Positions 45,056-55,540 of a stretch of 64,000 bases of DNA are shown here, piece by piece. Position 1 is the stretch's first letter, and the number at the start of each line of letters is the position of its first letter. The notes under the pieces are model-generated. The model worked only from the letters and a program-made list of their open reading frames with translations, searched no databases and was not told the DNA's origin. A program made the translations under genes and the position numbers. The stretch is from an uncultured candidatus Porisulfidus sp. (GTDB taxonomy: Bacteria > Pseudomonadota > Gammaproteobacteria > Poriferisulfidales > Poriferisulfidaceae): contig OY288106.1 of assembly GCA_958431155.1 (NCBI GenBank), forward strand, positions 1,385,888 through 1,449,887. Reading direction: 5' to 3'.

Positions 45056-47092
45056 ATGACGCCACCCGAAAACCTTTCCTCTTCCGGGCCAATGCCAGCG
45101 CAGCGAACGCTCGCCAACGCCATACGTGCGTTGAGCATGGATGCCGTGGAGCAGGCCGCTTCCGGTCATCCTGGCATGCCGATGGGGATGGCGGATATTG
45201 CGGAAGTCCTGTGGCGCCATCATCTCAGGCATAACCCTGCCAATCCCTGCTGGCCGGACCGGGACCGTTTCGTGGTCTCCAACGGGCACGGCTCCATGCT
45301 GCTGTACAGCCTGCTGCACCTGACCGGATACCCGTTATCGATGGAAGAGCTTCGGGCCTTCCGCCAATTGCATTCGCGCACGCCCGGCCACCCGGAGCTT
45401 GATCGGGACATCGGGATCGAAACCACGACCGGCCCGCTGGGCCAAGGACTAGCCAATGCGGTCGGGATGGCGCTAGCGGAACGGTTGCTGGGCGATCGCT
45501 ACAACCGCGACGGGAACGAAGTGGTCGACCACCGAACCTACGTGTTCACAGGGGACGGATGCCTGATGGAAGGGGTCTCGCACGAGGCATGCAGCCTGGC
45601 CGGTACGCTCCGTCTGGGCAAACTGATCGTGTTCTACGACGACAACGGCATCTCGATCGACGGCGAGACCAAAGGCTGGTTCACCGATGATACGGCAGGG
45701 CGCTTTTCCGCCTATGGCTGGCACGTGATCCCGGAAGTCGACGGGCATGATCCGGAGGCAGTGGACCGGGCCATTCGCGAGGCCCAGACCGACCCCCGTC
45801 CCTCTATCTTGTGTTGCCGGACCGTGATCGGTTATGGCGCGCCGCAGAAACAGGGCACCGCAGACACCCACGGCGCCCCGCTCGGTGCCGAGGAAGTGGC
45901 GCGTGCACGTGAGACCTTGGACTGGCCCCACCCTCCGTTCGAAGTCCCGGTCGAGATTCGCGAAGCCTGGGATGCCCGGCAACGGGGAGCAGAACTGGAG
46001 TCCCAGTGGCAGATGCGCATGGATGAATATGCCGCCCGTTATCCGGAAGGCGCGGCCGAGTTGACCCGGCGCCTAGAAGATCGCTTGCCGGAAGCATTCG
46101 CGGAAGCGATCGACACCCACATCAGAAACCAGCTTGAGGAACCTGCGAAGGCGGCGACCCGCAAGCATTCCGGAAACACTCTGGATGTGATCGCCGACAG
46201 CCTGCCGGAGCTGATCGGAGGCTCGGCCGACCTGACCGGTTCCAACAACACGCAGCCCAAGGGCAGCCGCGCAATCAGTGCGGACGAATCCGGCACGTAC
46301 GTCTATTACGGAGTCCGGGAGTTCGGCATGGGGGCGGTAATGAACGGATTGGCCTTGCATGGCGGATTCATCCCGTATGGTGGAACCTTCCTGACGTTCT
46401 CCGACTACGCCCGCAACTCTATCCGCATGGCGGCGCTGATGCACCAACGGGTGATCTTCGTACTGACGCACGATTCCATCGGCCTGGGCGAGGACGGTCC
46501 GACCCACCAGGCGGTGGAGCATCTGGCGAGTCTCAGACTGATTCCGGGGCTTGAAGTCTGGCGACCGGCCGACGCGATAGAGACCGCAATTGCCTGGAAG
46601 TGCGCGTTGCAGCCCGAGCAGGGACCGACTGCATTGGCGCTGTCGCGCCAATCCGTGGCACAGCTGGAACACACTCCGGAAACCGTCGCGCTGTCCGCGC
46701 GCGGGGGGTATGTTCTGGTGGATTCGGACGGGCTGCCGGAATTGATTTTGCTTGCCACCGGCTCGGAGGTGGGCCTGGCGGTCGCCTGTGCGGCGGCGCT
46801 GGACGGAGTGCGGGTGCGGGTCGTGTCGATGCCCTGCATGGAACAGTTTGCCCGGCAGGATCCGGGATACCAGGAACAGGTGCTGCCGAGCGGGATTTCC
46901 GCCCGGATTGCGGTAGAGGCGGGAGTGAGCGCGCCCTGGTATCGCTGGGTCGGACCGCAGGGGCAAGTATTGGGTGTCGATGAATTCGGACATTCGGCAC
47001 CAGGCGCCCGAGTAATGGAACACTTCGGAATTACCGTGGACAACTTAACAACAATGGCCCGGGAAATGTTGGGTCAGGGAGTAACAGCATGA
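45056..47092 (+). CDS. tkt: Transketolase
   Basis: 678 residues from ATG 45056; ATG 45092 ([12 protein letters not shown]) is possible. Thiamine diphosphate motif [18 protein letters not shown]...[11 protein letters not shown]-terminal [11 protein letters not shown], and the second-half motif [16 protein letters not shown]. It exchanges two-carbon units between sugar phosphates in the pentose-phosphate or Calvin/RuMP regeneration network. No evident RBS. First gene of tkt-gap-pgk-pyk-fba. Confidence 0.94.
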   Translation: MTPPENLSSSGPMPAQRTLANAIRALSMDAVEQAASGHPGMPMGMADIAEVLWRHHLRHNPANPCWPDRDRFVVSNGHGSMLLYSLLHLTGYPLSMEELRAFRQLHSRTPGHPELDRDIGIETTTGPLGQGLANAVGMALAERLLGDRYNRDGNEVVDHRTYVFTGDGCLMEGVSHEACSLAGTLRLGKLIVFYDDNGISIDGETKGWFTDDTAGRFSAYGWHVIPEVDGHDPEAVDRAIREAQTDPRPSILCCRTVIGYGAPQKQGTADTHGAPLGAEEVARARETLDWPHPPFEVPVEIREAWDARQRGAELESQWQMRMDEYAARYPEGAAELTRRLEDRLPEAFAEAIDTHIRNQLEEPAKAATRKHSGNTLDVIADSLPELIGGSADLTGSNNTQPKGSRAISADESGTYVYYGVREFGMGAVMNGLALHGGFIPYGGTFLTFSDYARNSIRMAALMHQRVIFVLTHDSIGLGEDGPTHQAVEHLASLRLIPGLEVWRPADAIETAIAWKCALQPEQGPTALALSRQSVAQLEHTPETVALSARGGYVLVDSDGLPELILLATGSEVGLAVACAAALDGVRVRVVSMPCMEQFARQDPGYQEQVLPSGISARIAVEAGVSAPWYRWVGPQGQVLGVDEFGHSAPGARVMEHFGITVDNLTTMAREMLGQGVTA

Positions 47093-48105
47093 GCATTCGC
47101 GTAGGGATTAACGGCTACGGACGCATCGGGCGCAATGTCCTGCGTGCCCTTTACGAGTCCGGGCGGCAGAACGAAATCAGCATTGTCGCCATCAACGACA
47201 TCGGCGACCTGGAGGTCAGCGCGCATCTGACCCGCTACGATTCGGCGCAAGGGCCGTTCGATCGAAGCGTCGAGATCGAGGGCGACATCATGAAAGTGGG
47301 AAACGACCGCATCCGGTTCACCGCCTGCCGCAATCCGGCGGACATTCCCTGGAAAGAGTCGGAAGTGGACGTGGTGATCGAGTCGACGGGACTTTTCGCT
47401 TCGCGTGAGAAGTCGCGGGGCCACCTGGAGGCGGGGGCTCCCCGGGTGCTGATCTCGGCCCCGGCCGGGAAAGACGTGGATGCGACCGTGGTGTACGGCG
47501 TCAACCACGACCAGTTGAGCGCGGATCACACCGTGGTCTCCAATGCCTCTTGCACGACCAACTGCTTGGCGCCGCTGGCCAAGGTCCTGATGGAGGCGGT
47601 CGGCATCGAGTCCGGCATCATGACCACCATCCATTCGTATACCAACGACCAGGTGTTGACAGACGTGGCGCACAGCGACCTGCGCCGGGCCCGTTCGGCA
47701 ACGCAGTCGATGATTCCAACCGCGACCGGTGCAGCGCGGGCGGTCGGACTGGTTCTGCCGGAACTCGATGGTCGCCTGGACGGGTTCGCTATCCGCGTGC
47801 CGACCATCAATGTCTCGGTGGTGGACCTGAGCTTCGTGGCCAGTCGAGAGACGAATGCCGAAGAAGTCAATGCGGCCGTGCGCGCGGCTGCCGAAGGACC
47901 GCTGGAAGGCGTGCTGGCGTACAGCGAGGATCCGCTGGTGTCGATAGATTTCAATCATAATCCGGCATCGTCCTCGTTAGATGCCTCGCTGACCAAGGTG
48001 CTTCCGGGCAATCTGGTCAAGGTCCTGTCGTGGTACGACAACGAGTGGGGCTTCTCCAACCGTATGCTGGACGTCATTGCCACCTGGATGCGCGCCTCCG
48101 CATGA
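47089..48105 (+). CDS. gap: Glyceraldehyde-3-phosphate dehydrogenase, type I (GapB/Epd-like)
   Basis: 338 residues, ATGA overlap with tkt. [18 protein letters not shown] nucleotide fold, catalytic Cys in [12 protein letters not shown] and His in IHSYTNDQ, C-terminal [12 protein letters not shown]. The segment [18 protein letters not shown] looks more like GapB or erythrose-4-phosphate dehydrogenase than glycolytic GapA. So cofactor preference is uncertain. Context (pgk next) favours GAPDH activity. Confidence 0.92.
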   Translation: MSIRVGINGYGRIGRNVLRALYESGRQNEISIVAINDIGDLEVSAHLTRYDSAQGPFDRSVEIEGDIMKVGNDRIRFTACRNPADIPWKESEVDVVIESTGLFASREKSRGHLEAGAPRVLISAPAGKDVDATVVYGVNHDQLSADHTVVSNASCTTNCLAPLAKVLMEAVGIESGIMTTIHSYTNDQVLTDVAHSDLRRARSATQSMIPTATGAARAVGLVLPELDGRLDGFAIRVPTINVSVVDLSFVASRETNAEEVNAAVRAAAEGPLEGVLAYSEDPLVSIDFNHNPASSSLDASLTKVLPGNLVKVLSWYDNEWGFSNRMLDVIATWMRASA

Positions 48106-49274
48106 GCATGCCTCCCGGCTTGCCGGGCAAACTCAGGCCGGGCAGCCGGGTGTTGCTGCGCACCGACCTGAACGTGCCGATAGAATCCGGGCGCATTACG
48201 GCGGACGAACGAATCCGCGCCAGTCTGCCGACTATCTGCCGCCTGCAGCAGGCCCGTTGCCGCGTTCTGGTGATGTCGCATCTGGGGCGGCCCCGGGAAG
48301 GGCAATACGATGCCGCCGCTTCCCTGAAGCCGGTGGCGGCGGCATTGGCGGAGCGGCTGGGTGAGCCGGTGGGTTTCCGGCGCGATTGGATCGACGGGGT
48401 GAAATCTAGGCCCGGCAGTGTCACGCTGCTCGAAAACGTGCGCTTTCTTGAGGGAGAGACCGGCAACAGCGATGCCCTGGGCCGACGCATGGCCGCCTTG
48501 TGCGACCTTTACGTGATGGATGCCTTCGGCAGCGCGCACAGGGCACATGCCTCGACCCATGCGGTGGCCCGGCACGCGCCCCGCGCCTGCGCCGGGCCGC
48601 TGCTGCGGCGTGAACTACGCATGTTGCAGCGCGCCCTGGAGAATCCGGTGCGTCCGCTGGTGGCGATTGTCGGCGGTGCCAAGGTGTCGACCAAGATCGA
48701 AGTGCTGGAGCGCTTGGCCGAAGTCGCCGATGAGTTGATCGTCGGCGGCGGGATTGCCAATACGTTCATGGCGGCGGCGGGCCTGAACATTGGAGACTCC
48801 CTGCATGAACCCAAGCAACTGGCCCTCGCGCGGCGGTTGATGGCGCCTTCCTCCAAGCGACGCGCAACCGTTCCACTGCCCCAGGATGTGGTCTGCGAAA
48901 TCCCGGGTTCGCACGAGCCGGTCATCCGCGAAGCGGACGAAGTGCGCCAGGGAGAGCGGATCATGGACGTGGGGCCGAAGACCCGGAAACATTACGGCCG
49001 GCTTGTGAAAAACGCCCGGACGGTGATCTGGAATGGCCCCTTGGGTGTGTTCGAGGATCCACGGTTCGCGGCCGGGACCGAGGCCTTGGGTCGTGCCATT
49101 GCCGCCTCGCGAGCCTTTTCTATTGCGGGCGGGGGTGATACGCTGGCCGCCGTGGGAAGCTTTCGGGTAAAGAGCAAGATGTCTTATCTGTCGACCGGCG
49201 GCGGCGCATTTCTGGAATACGCGGCAGGGCGTACCCTGCCAGCCGTTGAAATTCTCAACACGGTGACGTCATGA
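48102..49274 (+). CDS. pgk: Phosphoglycerate kinase
   Basis: 390 residues from ATG 48102 (ATGA overlap with gap). Motifs: [50 protein letters not shown] and the C-terminal [12 protein letters not shown]. It transfers phosphate between 1,3-bisphosphoglycerate and ADP. Overlaps pyk by four bases. Confidence 0.95.
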   Translation: MSMPPGLPGKLRPGSRVLLRTDLNVPIESGRITADERIRASLPTICRLQQARCRVLVMSHLGRPREGQYDAAASLKPVAAALAERLGEPVGFRRDWIDGVKSRPGSVTLLENVRFLEGETGNSDALGRRMAALCDLYVMDAFGSAHRAHASTHAVARHAPRACAGPLLRRELRMLQRALENPVRPLVAIVGGAKVSTKIEVLERLAEVADELIVGGGIANTFMAAAGLNIGDSLHEPKQLALARRLMAPSSKRRATVPLPQDVVCEIPGSHEPVIREADEVRQGERIMDVGPKTRKHYGRLVKNARTVIWNGPLGVFEDPRFAAGTEALGRAIAASRAFSIAGGGDTLAAVGSFRVKSKMSYLSTGGGAFLEYAAGRTLPAVEILNTVTS

Positions 49275-50752
49275 CTGCGCCTTCCTCCGACTTGCGCCAT
49301 CGGCGAACCAAGATCATTGCCACTTTGGGCCCGGCGACGGATTCGCCGGAGGTGCTGCGTGGCCTGATCGATGCCGGCGTGGACGTGGTTCGCCTGAACT
49401 TCTCGCATGGCACCCAGGATGAGCACCGCGAGCGTGCAGAGCGAATCCGAGAAATGACTGAACCGGATTACCATCTGGCGATCCTGGGTGATCTTCAGGG
49501 GCCGAAAATCCGTATTACCGGCTTTCGCGACGGTTCGATCACCCTCAAGTCCGGCGACCCGTTCATCCTGGATCCGCATCTTGAGCCGGGTGCCGGCACG
49601 AGCGAAGCCGTCGGACTGACGTACCCGGAACTGTCTGAAGATGTACGTGTCGGCGATAACCTGCTGCTGGACGACGGCCGCCTTGTGCTGCAGGTCAAGG
49701 CGCTGGAATCCGGTCGTATCATCACCGAGACTGTTTCCGGAGGGGTTTTGCAGGATGCCAAAGGCGTCAACCGCGCCGGCGGTGGCTTGTCAGCTCCTTC
49801 GATCGGCACCAAGGATCACCAGGACATCCAGTTGGCCGCGGAGATCGGCGTGGACTATCTTGCCGTGTCCTACCCGCGCAGCGGGGGCGATATTTACTAT
49901 GCGCGCGAACTCCTGCGCGAGGCTGGCGGCAACGCGCATCTGATCGCGAAGATCGAACGGGCCGAGGCGGTCGAGAACATCGACGAGATCCTGGACGCCT
50001 CGGATGCGATCATGGTGGCGCGTGGCGATCTGGGCGTGGAGATCGGCGACCCGCAACTGCCGGCGGTACAGAAAAGCTTGATCCGCAGGGCTTGGCGGCA
50101 TAATCGGGGGGTGATTACGGCGACGCAGATGATGGAATCCATGATCACCAGCACCATTCCGACGCGTGCGGAAGTGTTCGATGTCGCTAATGCCGTGCTG
50201 GACGGGACCGATGCCGTGATGCTGTCGGCGGAGACGGCAATCGGCAGTAATCCGATCGAGGCGGTGCTGGCGATGAGCCGGATCTGTATGGGTTCCGAGG
50301 GCAACGCCGCCGGCGACATCCTAAATCTCACCAACGAGGAAGAAGGCCTGTTTGACTCGGACGAGGCAATCGCGCTGTCGGCAATCTTTACCGCCAACCA
50401 CCTGGAGGTCAAGGCGATCGCCGCATTGACCGAATCCGGTTCCACGCCCCGTCAGATGTCGCGTTTCCGCTCCAGCATCCCGATCTATGCGGTCTCCCGC
50501 AACCTTGAGACGCGTCGGCGGGTCAACCTGTACCGGGGAGTGTACCCGGTCACCCTGCGCAGCATCAGCACCGACCACGCCGAGCTCAACCGGGACCTGG
50601 TCGACGTGCTGAAAAAAAGCGGCGTAGTGGAGGATGGCGACCGGGTGATCATCACCAAGGGAGACTTGGCGGGCGTGCAGGGAGGTACGAATGCCCTGAA
50701 GATCGTGGAAGCCGGGGCGATGGCCGAATCGCAGGGCGTTGCCGTCGAATAG
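49271..50752 (+). CDS. pyk: Pyruvate kinase
   Basis: 493 residues. KIIATLGPATDSPEVL, NFSHGTQDEH, the active-site lysine region HLIAKIERAEAVENIDEI, MVARGDLGVEIG and DAVMLSAETAIGSNP. It makes pyruvate and ATP from PEP. In a serine-cycle organism it competes with Ppc for PEP. Follows pgk with ATGA overlap. Confidence 0.95.
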   Translation: MTAPSSDLRHRRTKIIATLGPATDSPEVLRGLIDAGVDVVRLNFSHGTQDEHRERAERIREMTEPDYHLAILGDLQGPKIRITGFRDGSITLKSGDPFILDPHLEPGAGTSEAVGLTYPELSEDVRVGDNLLLDDGRLVLQVKALESGRIITETVSGGVLQDAKGVNRAGGGLSAPSIGTKDHQDIQLAAEIGVDYLAVSYPRSGGDIYYARELLREAGGNAHLIAKIERAEAVENIDEILDASDAIMVARGDLGVEIGDPQLPAVQKSLIRRAWRHNRGVITATQMMESMITSTIPTRAEVFDVANAVLDGTDAVMLSAETAIGSNPIEAVLAMSRICMGSEGNAAGDILNLTNEEEGLFDSDEAIALSAIFTANHLEVKAIAALTESGSTPRQMSRFRSSIPIYAVSRNLETRRRVNLYRGVYPVTLRSISTDHAELNRDLVDVLKKSGVVEDGDRVIITKGDLAGVQGGTNALKIVEAGAMAESQGVAVE

Positions 50753-50803
50753 AGGATAAAATGGGCAACTCAACAAACCTTTCGCTTTTAACCTGACTTT
50801 TTT

Positions 50804-51823
50804 ATGAACCGTGAAACACTGAGCGCAACCGCGCACGCTATGGTGGCCCCCGGCAAGGGGATTTTGGCGATGGACGAAAGCCACCCGACATGCAAGAAGC
50901 GTTTTGACGCTTTAGGCATTGAATTTACAGAGGAAAATCGACGTGACTACCGCGATATGCTGGTTACGGCCGCAGGCCTGGGGGACCACGTCGGAGGGGC
51001 GATCCTGTTCGACGAGACCCTGCGTCAGAAACTGCTGGATGGCACGCCGTTCCCGCAACACCTGAACTCGATCGGCATCGTGCCGGGCATCAAGGTCGAC
51101 AAAGGCGCCAAGGACCTGGCAGGTCACCCGGGGGAGAAGGTGACCGAGGGCTTGGACGGTCTGCGCGAGCGCTTGACCGAGTATGCTGAACTGGGTGCCC
51201 GTTTCGCCAAGTGGCGGGCGGTGATCACCATCGGGGATGGCCTGCCGAGCGAAGCCTGCCTGGAAGCCAACGCCCATGCCCTTGCCCGCTATGCAGCCCT
51301 GTGCCAGGAGGCCGACCTGGTGCCGATCGTGGAACCCGAGGTGCTGATGAACGGCGAGCATGACATCGCTCGCAGTTACGAGGTAACCGTCCGCGCGTTG
51401 GAAGTGACGTTCGACCAGTTGGCGCGTCAGGGCGTATGGCTCGAAGGCATCGTACTCAAGCCCAGTATGGTGATTTCAGGCGACCGGTGCGCGGAGCAGG
51501 CGGATGTCGAGACCGTGGCCGCACGCACGGTGGAATGTCTGAAAAAGACGGTTCCGGTGGCGGTGCCCGGAATCGCGTTTCTGTCCGGCGGGCAGAGCGA
51601 CGAGGAGGCCAGTGCGCATCTGAACGCGATCAACCAGCACCCGGACCTTCCTTGGGCGGTGACTTTCTCCTATGGCCGTGCCCTGCAGCAGCAGGCGATG
51701 AAATCTTGGGGAGGCGCCGAAGCCAATCGTGGGACTGGGCAGGATGCGATCGCTAAGCGGGCTCGCCTGAACGGCGCGGCTGCACGCGGGGCTTACGACA
51801 GCGGGATGGAACAGGCCGCCTGA
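50804..51823 (+). CDS. fba: Fructose-bisphosphate aldolase, class I
   Basis: 339 residues. Class I motifs GKGILAMDESHPTCKKRF and the Schiff-base lysine in GIVLKPSMV; C-terminal GRALQQQAMKSWGG. It uses no metal, unlike class II enzymes. It joins or splits triose phosphates, possibly also sedoheptulose bisphosphate. The ATG follows a T6 run with no evident RBS; 51 bases separate it from pyk. Last gene of the carbon operon. Confidence 0.94.
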   Translation: MNRETLSATAHAMVAPGKGILAMDESHPTCKKRFDALGIEFTEENRRDYRDMLVTAAGLGDHVGGAILFDETLRQKLLDGTPFPQHLNSIGIVPGIKVDKGAKDLAGHPGEKVTEGLDGLRERLTEYAELGARFAKWRAVITIGDGLPSEACLEANAHALARYAALCQEADLVPIVEPEVLMNGEHDIARSYEVTVRALEVTFDQLARQGVWLEGIVLKPSMVISGDRCAEQADVETVAARTVECLKKTVPVAVPGIAFLSGGQSDEEASAHLNAINQHPDLPWAVTFSYGRALQQQAMKSWGGAEANRGTGQDAIAKRARLNGAAARGAYDSGMEQAA

Positions 51824-51832
51824 TTCGACCCC

Positions 51833-52885
51833 ATGGCGACAGTCCGGCTCCGGAACGCCGACCGCTCGTTCGAAATTCAGGGGAACGAAACTCTGCTTGA
51901 GGCCGCCATCCGCGAGGGTGTCGGCCTTCCGTACGGATGCAGCGCCGGGAATTGCGGGCTGTGCCGTGCCCGGCTGATAGAGGGGGAGCTCAAGCCCGTT
52001 CGTCACCACGACTTCGTGTTCACACAAGCCGAGCGGGCGCACGGCGATTTCCTGATGTGCTCTAACGGCGCGCAGAGCGATCTCACGCTCGAGGTTGTGC
52101 TCGAAAAAGACCCGACGTCCATTCCCTGGCAGACCTTGCGGGCGAAAGTGAAGGTTGCCGAAAAGCTCGGTGAGCGCCTGTTGTGGCTGAAGTTGCGCGT
52201 ACCCCGCTCGCAACGGCTCCGCTTCATGGCCGGCCAGTATGCGACCCTGACGCTGGAGAACGGCACGATGAGCGACAGTGCGATTGCCAGTTGCCCCTGC
52301 GACGAACGGCATGTCGACTTCCACATCCGCCGCCTGCCGGACGACGATTTCTCCGACAGCGCATTCAAGTCCCTGCGCCCGGGGCAGACCGTGACGGTCG
52401 AAGCGCCGGGGGGACGGTTCGCATTCGACGATAATTCCGCTCGCCCGGCCCTGTTCGTGGCGTTCGACACCGGGTTCGCGGCCATCAAGAGCATGCTCGA
52501 ACACCTCACCGCGCGCGAATCCGAGCAACCCCTGTATCTGTACCGGATCTGCTGTGGCAAGGAGGACCTGTACATGCACAACCTGTGCCGTTCCTGGGCG
52601 GATGCACTGGACGAATTCAGCTACACGCCCCTGGTGATCGAAGAGTCGTTCAACGAATGGGCACAGGACGAGTTGTCCGGCATGGACAAGGTCGAGACGA
52701 TGTTGAAACGCGTGCTGGAAGACCACCCGGACCTGTCCGGGATGGATTTGTACATCTGCGCGCCGGAACCGGTGGTGGAGCGCTTTGATGCCTTGGCCAT
52801 GGAGCACCAACTGGTGCGAGACCAGTTTCACGCCGAAATCATCCGCGGCAACTCGTACACCCGCTGCCTGGGGGTGACGGCATGA
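51833..52885 (+). CDS. [2Fe-2S] ferredoxin-NAD(P)H reductase-like flavoprotein
   Basis: 350 residues with three parts: plant-type ferredoxin domain (CSAGNCGLCRARL and a distal MCSN Cys), a FAD-binding barrel (FMAGQYATLTLENG) and a C-terminal FNR-like nucleotide domain. The FAD motif normally RxYS is replaced by SDSAIASCP, and the NAD part has VAFDTGFAAIKSMLEH instead of GGTGxAP. It resembles reductase components of mono- and dioxygenases, but these changes may alter cofactor use. The next two genes overlap or follow closely, suggesting a redox unit with the GcvH-like protein. Confidence 0.8.
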   Translation: MATVRLRNADRSFEIQGNETLLEAAIREGVGLPYGCSAGNCGLCRARLIEGELKPVRHHDFVFTQAERAHGDFLMCSNGAQSDLTLEVVLEKDPTSIPWQTLRAKVKVAEKLGERLLWLKLRVPRSQRLRFMAGQYATLTLENGTMSDSAIASCPCDERHVDFHIRRLPDDDFSDSAFKSLRPGQTVTVEAPGGRFAFDDNSARPALFVAFDTGFAAIKSMLEHLTARESEQPLYLYRICCGKEDLYMHNLCRSWADALDEFSYTPLVIEESFNEWAQDELSGMDKVETMLKRVLEDHPDLSGMDLYICAPEPVVERFDALAMEHQLVRDQFHAEIIRGNSYTRCLGVTA

Positions 52886-53277
52886 ACACGCGCTGTCCGT
52901 TCGAGCGCTTGATCGTTGCCGAGACACATGCCTGCTCGCGGGCCATGGCGGTGACACGCCGGGAGGGTGCCGGCATTGATTGCAATGATGCCTGCGCCTG
53001 CGATCGTTGCCGGTCCCTGCAGGAGTTCTTCGAGCAGGTCGGTGCCGAAGCGTTCGGGGAGGTGGAGGATCGCACCCAGGTGCCACATAGTACGTTGCTG
53101 AAGATCCAGATTGGTGGCTTGGCAGGAACGGCGCAATGTCTGAATCTGTCCGTGGGCGAGAAGATCGAAGACCTGGACCAGGTGGCGGGACAGGCAGACG
53201 GAAACCTAGAAATCCTGGATCATGAAGTCCTGGCCGAGGCCATGCGCAGTGCACGCGCCCGGCGGCGGCGGCACTAG
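52882..53277 (+). CDS. Cys-rich small protein of unknown function
   Basis: 131 residues, overlapping the reductase by four bases (ATGA). Seven or so cysteines lie in the first 45 residues, including CNDACACDRC, a likely metal or Fe-S site. A central LLKIQIGGLAGTAQCLNL segment follows, and the C-terminus is basic (ARARRRRH). I do not recognise a family. Its position between a flavoprotein reductase and a lipoyl carrier suggests an electron-transfer or assembly role. Confidence 0.65.
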   Translation: MNTRCPFERLIVAETHACSRAMAVTRREGAGIDCNDACACDRCRSLQEFFEQVGAEAFGEVEDRTQVPHSTLLKIQIGGLAGTAQCLNLSVGEKIEDLDQVAGQADGNLEILDHEVLAEAMRSARARRRRH

Positions 53278-53288
53278 ACGGAGAGGCT

Positions 53289-53663
53289 ATGAGCAAGCGC
53301 TGTTACAGCCAGAATCACCTTTGGCTGGAACCCGATGGATCCGGCACGGCCGCCGTGGGCGTGACCCGTTACGCGCAGGAGGAACTGGGCGACATTCTGT
53401 TCGTGGAATTGCCCGAGCCTGGCGCCGAACTGGTGCAGGACCAGAGCTTCGGGGTCATCGAGTCGGTTAAGACGGCATCCGAACTGATTGCGCCGGCTTC
53501 AGGCCGGGTCGTGGAAGTCAACGAGGGTTTGCGCGAAGAGCCGTGGCAGGTCAATGATTCGCCGGAGGGCGACGGCTGGATCCTGAAGATGAGTTGTGCC
53601 GAACCCGATCCTTGCGCGTCCTTGATGGATGCGGAAGCCTACGAAGAATTGACTGGCGGGTAG
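53289..53663 (+). CDS. gcvH: GcvH-like lipoyl carrier protein
   Basis: 124 residues, hammerhead lipoyl domain. The lipoylation lysine is in GVIESVKTASELIAPASG; also GVTRYAQEELGDILFVELP, as in GcvH. Glycine cleavage H carries the aminomethyl arm between P, T and L proteins. None of those genes is here; partners are a ferredoxin-type reductase and a Cys-rich protein. So it may serve another lipoyl-dependent process. GGAGAGGCT precedes the ATG. Confidence 0.85.
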   Translation: MSKRCYSQNHLWLEPDGSGTAAVGVTRYAQEELGDILFVELPEPGAELVQDQSFGVIESVKTASELIAPASGRVVEVNEGLREEPWQVNDSPEGDGWILKMSCAEPDPCASLMDAEAYEELTGG

Positions 53664-53673
53664 CCGGTCCCGA

Positions 53674-54024
53674 TCAGACGTAGTGGCGGCGGTAGGACCG
53701 GCGGGTTCCGGCACGCTGGGTGATGACGCCGATAATGCTGGAAGGGTCGCTGATCTCAAGCGAGGGGTAGCCGGAGTTGATCGGTCGCAGCCAGTGCCGC
53801 TCATCTTCAACCCAGTACTGGCGGAAAATCGGCTCGTCGTTCACTTTAGCGACCACATAGGCGCCGGATTGCACATGCCCGGCCGGGTCAACGATAACGA
53901 TGCAGCCATCCGCAAATTCCGGTTCCATGCTGTCGCCGAGCACGCGCAAGGCATAGGGCTCGTGCGCCGCGCAGCCGGTGTCATCCAGGATTGGGTTCTG
54001 GATTTGTGGGTTGGAAGAACTCAT
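53674..54024 (-). CDS. S24-family serine peptidase-like protein without DNA-binding domain
   Basis: 116 residues covering only the LexA/UmuD-type peptidase fold: catalytic Ser in VLGDSMEPEF and Lys in VVAKVNDEP, with GYPSLEI near the end. No helix-turn-helix or UmuD-type cleavage tail is evident at the short N-terminus. No umuC lies nearby. Possible roles are regulated self-cleavage or processing of another protein. Confidence 0.75.
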   Translation of the reverse strand: MSSSNPQIQNPILDDTGCAAHEPYALRVLGDSMEPEFADGCIVIVDPAGHVQSGAYVVAKVNDEPIFRQYWVEDERHWLRPINSGYPSLEISDPSSIIGVITQRAGTRRSYRRHYV

Positions 54025-54183
54025 GCTAAATCAATTAGAACATATTTTGGCGGTAGAGGGGAACCCTCCGGGTCTGGAGCCGATCCGGCTTGGATATTTC
54101 GGTTTGTATCTGCAGTGACTTTAAAGACCAGACGATGATCAACCAGGATGCCCGGTACAATGCGCGGACTTTCCGGATTTCCC

Positions 54184-55524
54184 ATGTCTGATTCCTATCT
54201 GATCGTCAACGCCACCGCAGTCAACGAAGGCCGCGTATTCGAGACCGATCTTCTGGTGCGGGACTCGCGAATCGAGAAGATAGGCTCAGACCTGTCCGGC
54301 GAGTCTGCTGATCAGGTCTTGGATGCCGCAGGGCTGCACCTGCTGCCTGGAATGATCGACGGCCAGGTGCATTTCCGTGATCCGGGCCAGCCGGAGAAAG
54401 GAACCTTCCAGTCCGAATCCCGCGCTTCCGTGGCGGGTGGCACGACCACCGTCATGGACATGCCCAACAACCAGCCGCCGGTCGTGACTCTTGAGCGGTT
54501 GAACGAGAAACTGGCACGGGCGGATGGGGCGATGCACGCCAATTACGCGTTTTATTTCGGTGCGACTAATCACAATGTCGACGAAGTTCGCAAGCTAGAC
54601 CCCCGAAAAGCGTGTGGGCTCAAGATCTTCATGGGCGCATCGACCGGTAACATGCTGGTGGACGATCCCGAGGCGCTGAAGCAACATTTCGCCGACTGCC
54701 CCATCCTGATCGCGACGCACTGCGAAGACACCCCGATGATCGAGGCGGCGTTGGCCGAACATGTCCGACAGTACGGCGAACAGATTCCGATGCACTGCCA
54801 TGCACAGATTCGCAGCCGGGAGGCGTGCCTTGCTTCCTCATCCATGGCGGTGGGGCTAGCGCGGGAATTCGGTTCGCGGCTGCATGTACTTCATCTGACC
54901 ACGGCGGACGAACTGCCACAGTTTGATGCCGGGCCGATCGAGGGCAAGCGAATCACCGCCGAAGCGTGTGTTCACCATCTGGTTTTCACTGATGCCGACT
55001 ATTCACAGTACGGCGGCCGCATCAAGTGCAACCCCTCGATTAAGAAGCAATCGGATCGGGACGCGTTGCGCCAGGCGGTACATGAAGACCGGATCGATGT
55101 CATCGCCACCGATCACGCTCCGCATCTGCTATCGGAGAAGGAAGGACCGTACCGGGAAGTGGCGGCAGGATTGCCGATAACCCAGCATGCGTTACCGATG
55201 CTTCTGGAACTGGCGCATCAGGGGGTCTTCAGCTTGCCGCAGGTAGTGCAGAAAATGGCGCATGCCCCGGCGCAGTGCTACGCGGTCCGAGACCGGGGAT
55301 TCCTGCGCGAGGGTTATTTTGCGGATCTGGTTCTGGCGGACCTGTCGGCTGCGAAGCAGGTGGAGCCGGAAGAAGTGCTTCACCGATGCGGCTGGTCAGC
55401 CTTCGAGGGGCAGATGTTGCACGCCCGGATCGACACGACGATGGTGTCGGGCCGGATTGCGTACCGGGACGGGCAGGAAATACCGCCTGCAGCCGGGATG
55501 CGGGTCGATTTCGACCGCGAGTGA
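54184..55524 (+). CDS. pyrC: Dihydroorotase
   Basis: 446 residues from ATG 54184. Amidohydrolase with GMIDGQVHFRDPGQPEKG, GGTTTVMDMPNNQP, the metal-bridging Lys region GLKIFMGASTG, IATHCED, and DVIATDHAPH. The first metal His of the usual HxH is Gln (DGQVH), a variant known in one dihydroorotase class. It makes dihydroorotate for pyrimidines. Confidence 0.92.
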   Translation: MSDSYLIVNATAVNEGRVFETDLLVRDSRIEKIGSDLSGESADQVLDAAGLHLLPGMIDGQVHFRDPGQPEKGTFQSESRASVAGGTTTVMDMPNNQPPVVTLERLNEKLARADGAMHANYAFYFGATNHNVDEVRKLDPRKACGLKIFMGASTGNMLVDDPEALKQHFADCPILIATHCEDTPMIEAALAEHVRQYGEQIPMHCHAQIRSREACLASSSMAVGLAREFGSRLHVLHLTTADELPQFDAGPIEGKRITAEACVHHLVFTDADYSQYGGRIKCNPSIKKQSDRDALRQAVHEDRIDVIATDHAPHLLSEKEGPYREVAAGLPITQHALPMLLELAHQGVFSLPQVVQKMAHAPAQCYAVRDRGFLREGYFADLVLADLSAAKQVEPEEVLHRCGWSAFEGQMLHARIDTTMVSGRIAYRDGQEIPPAAGMRVDFDRE

Positions 55525-55540
55525 TTTTGCAACTGGGCCG

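Noticed and set aside
53289-53663. LbpA of the sulfur-oxidising sHdr system
   Set aside because: No hdr-like or sulfur-oxidation genes are present in the window, so there is no support.
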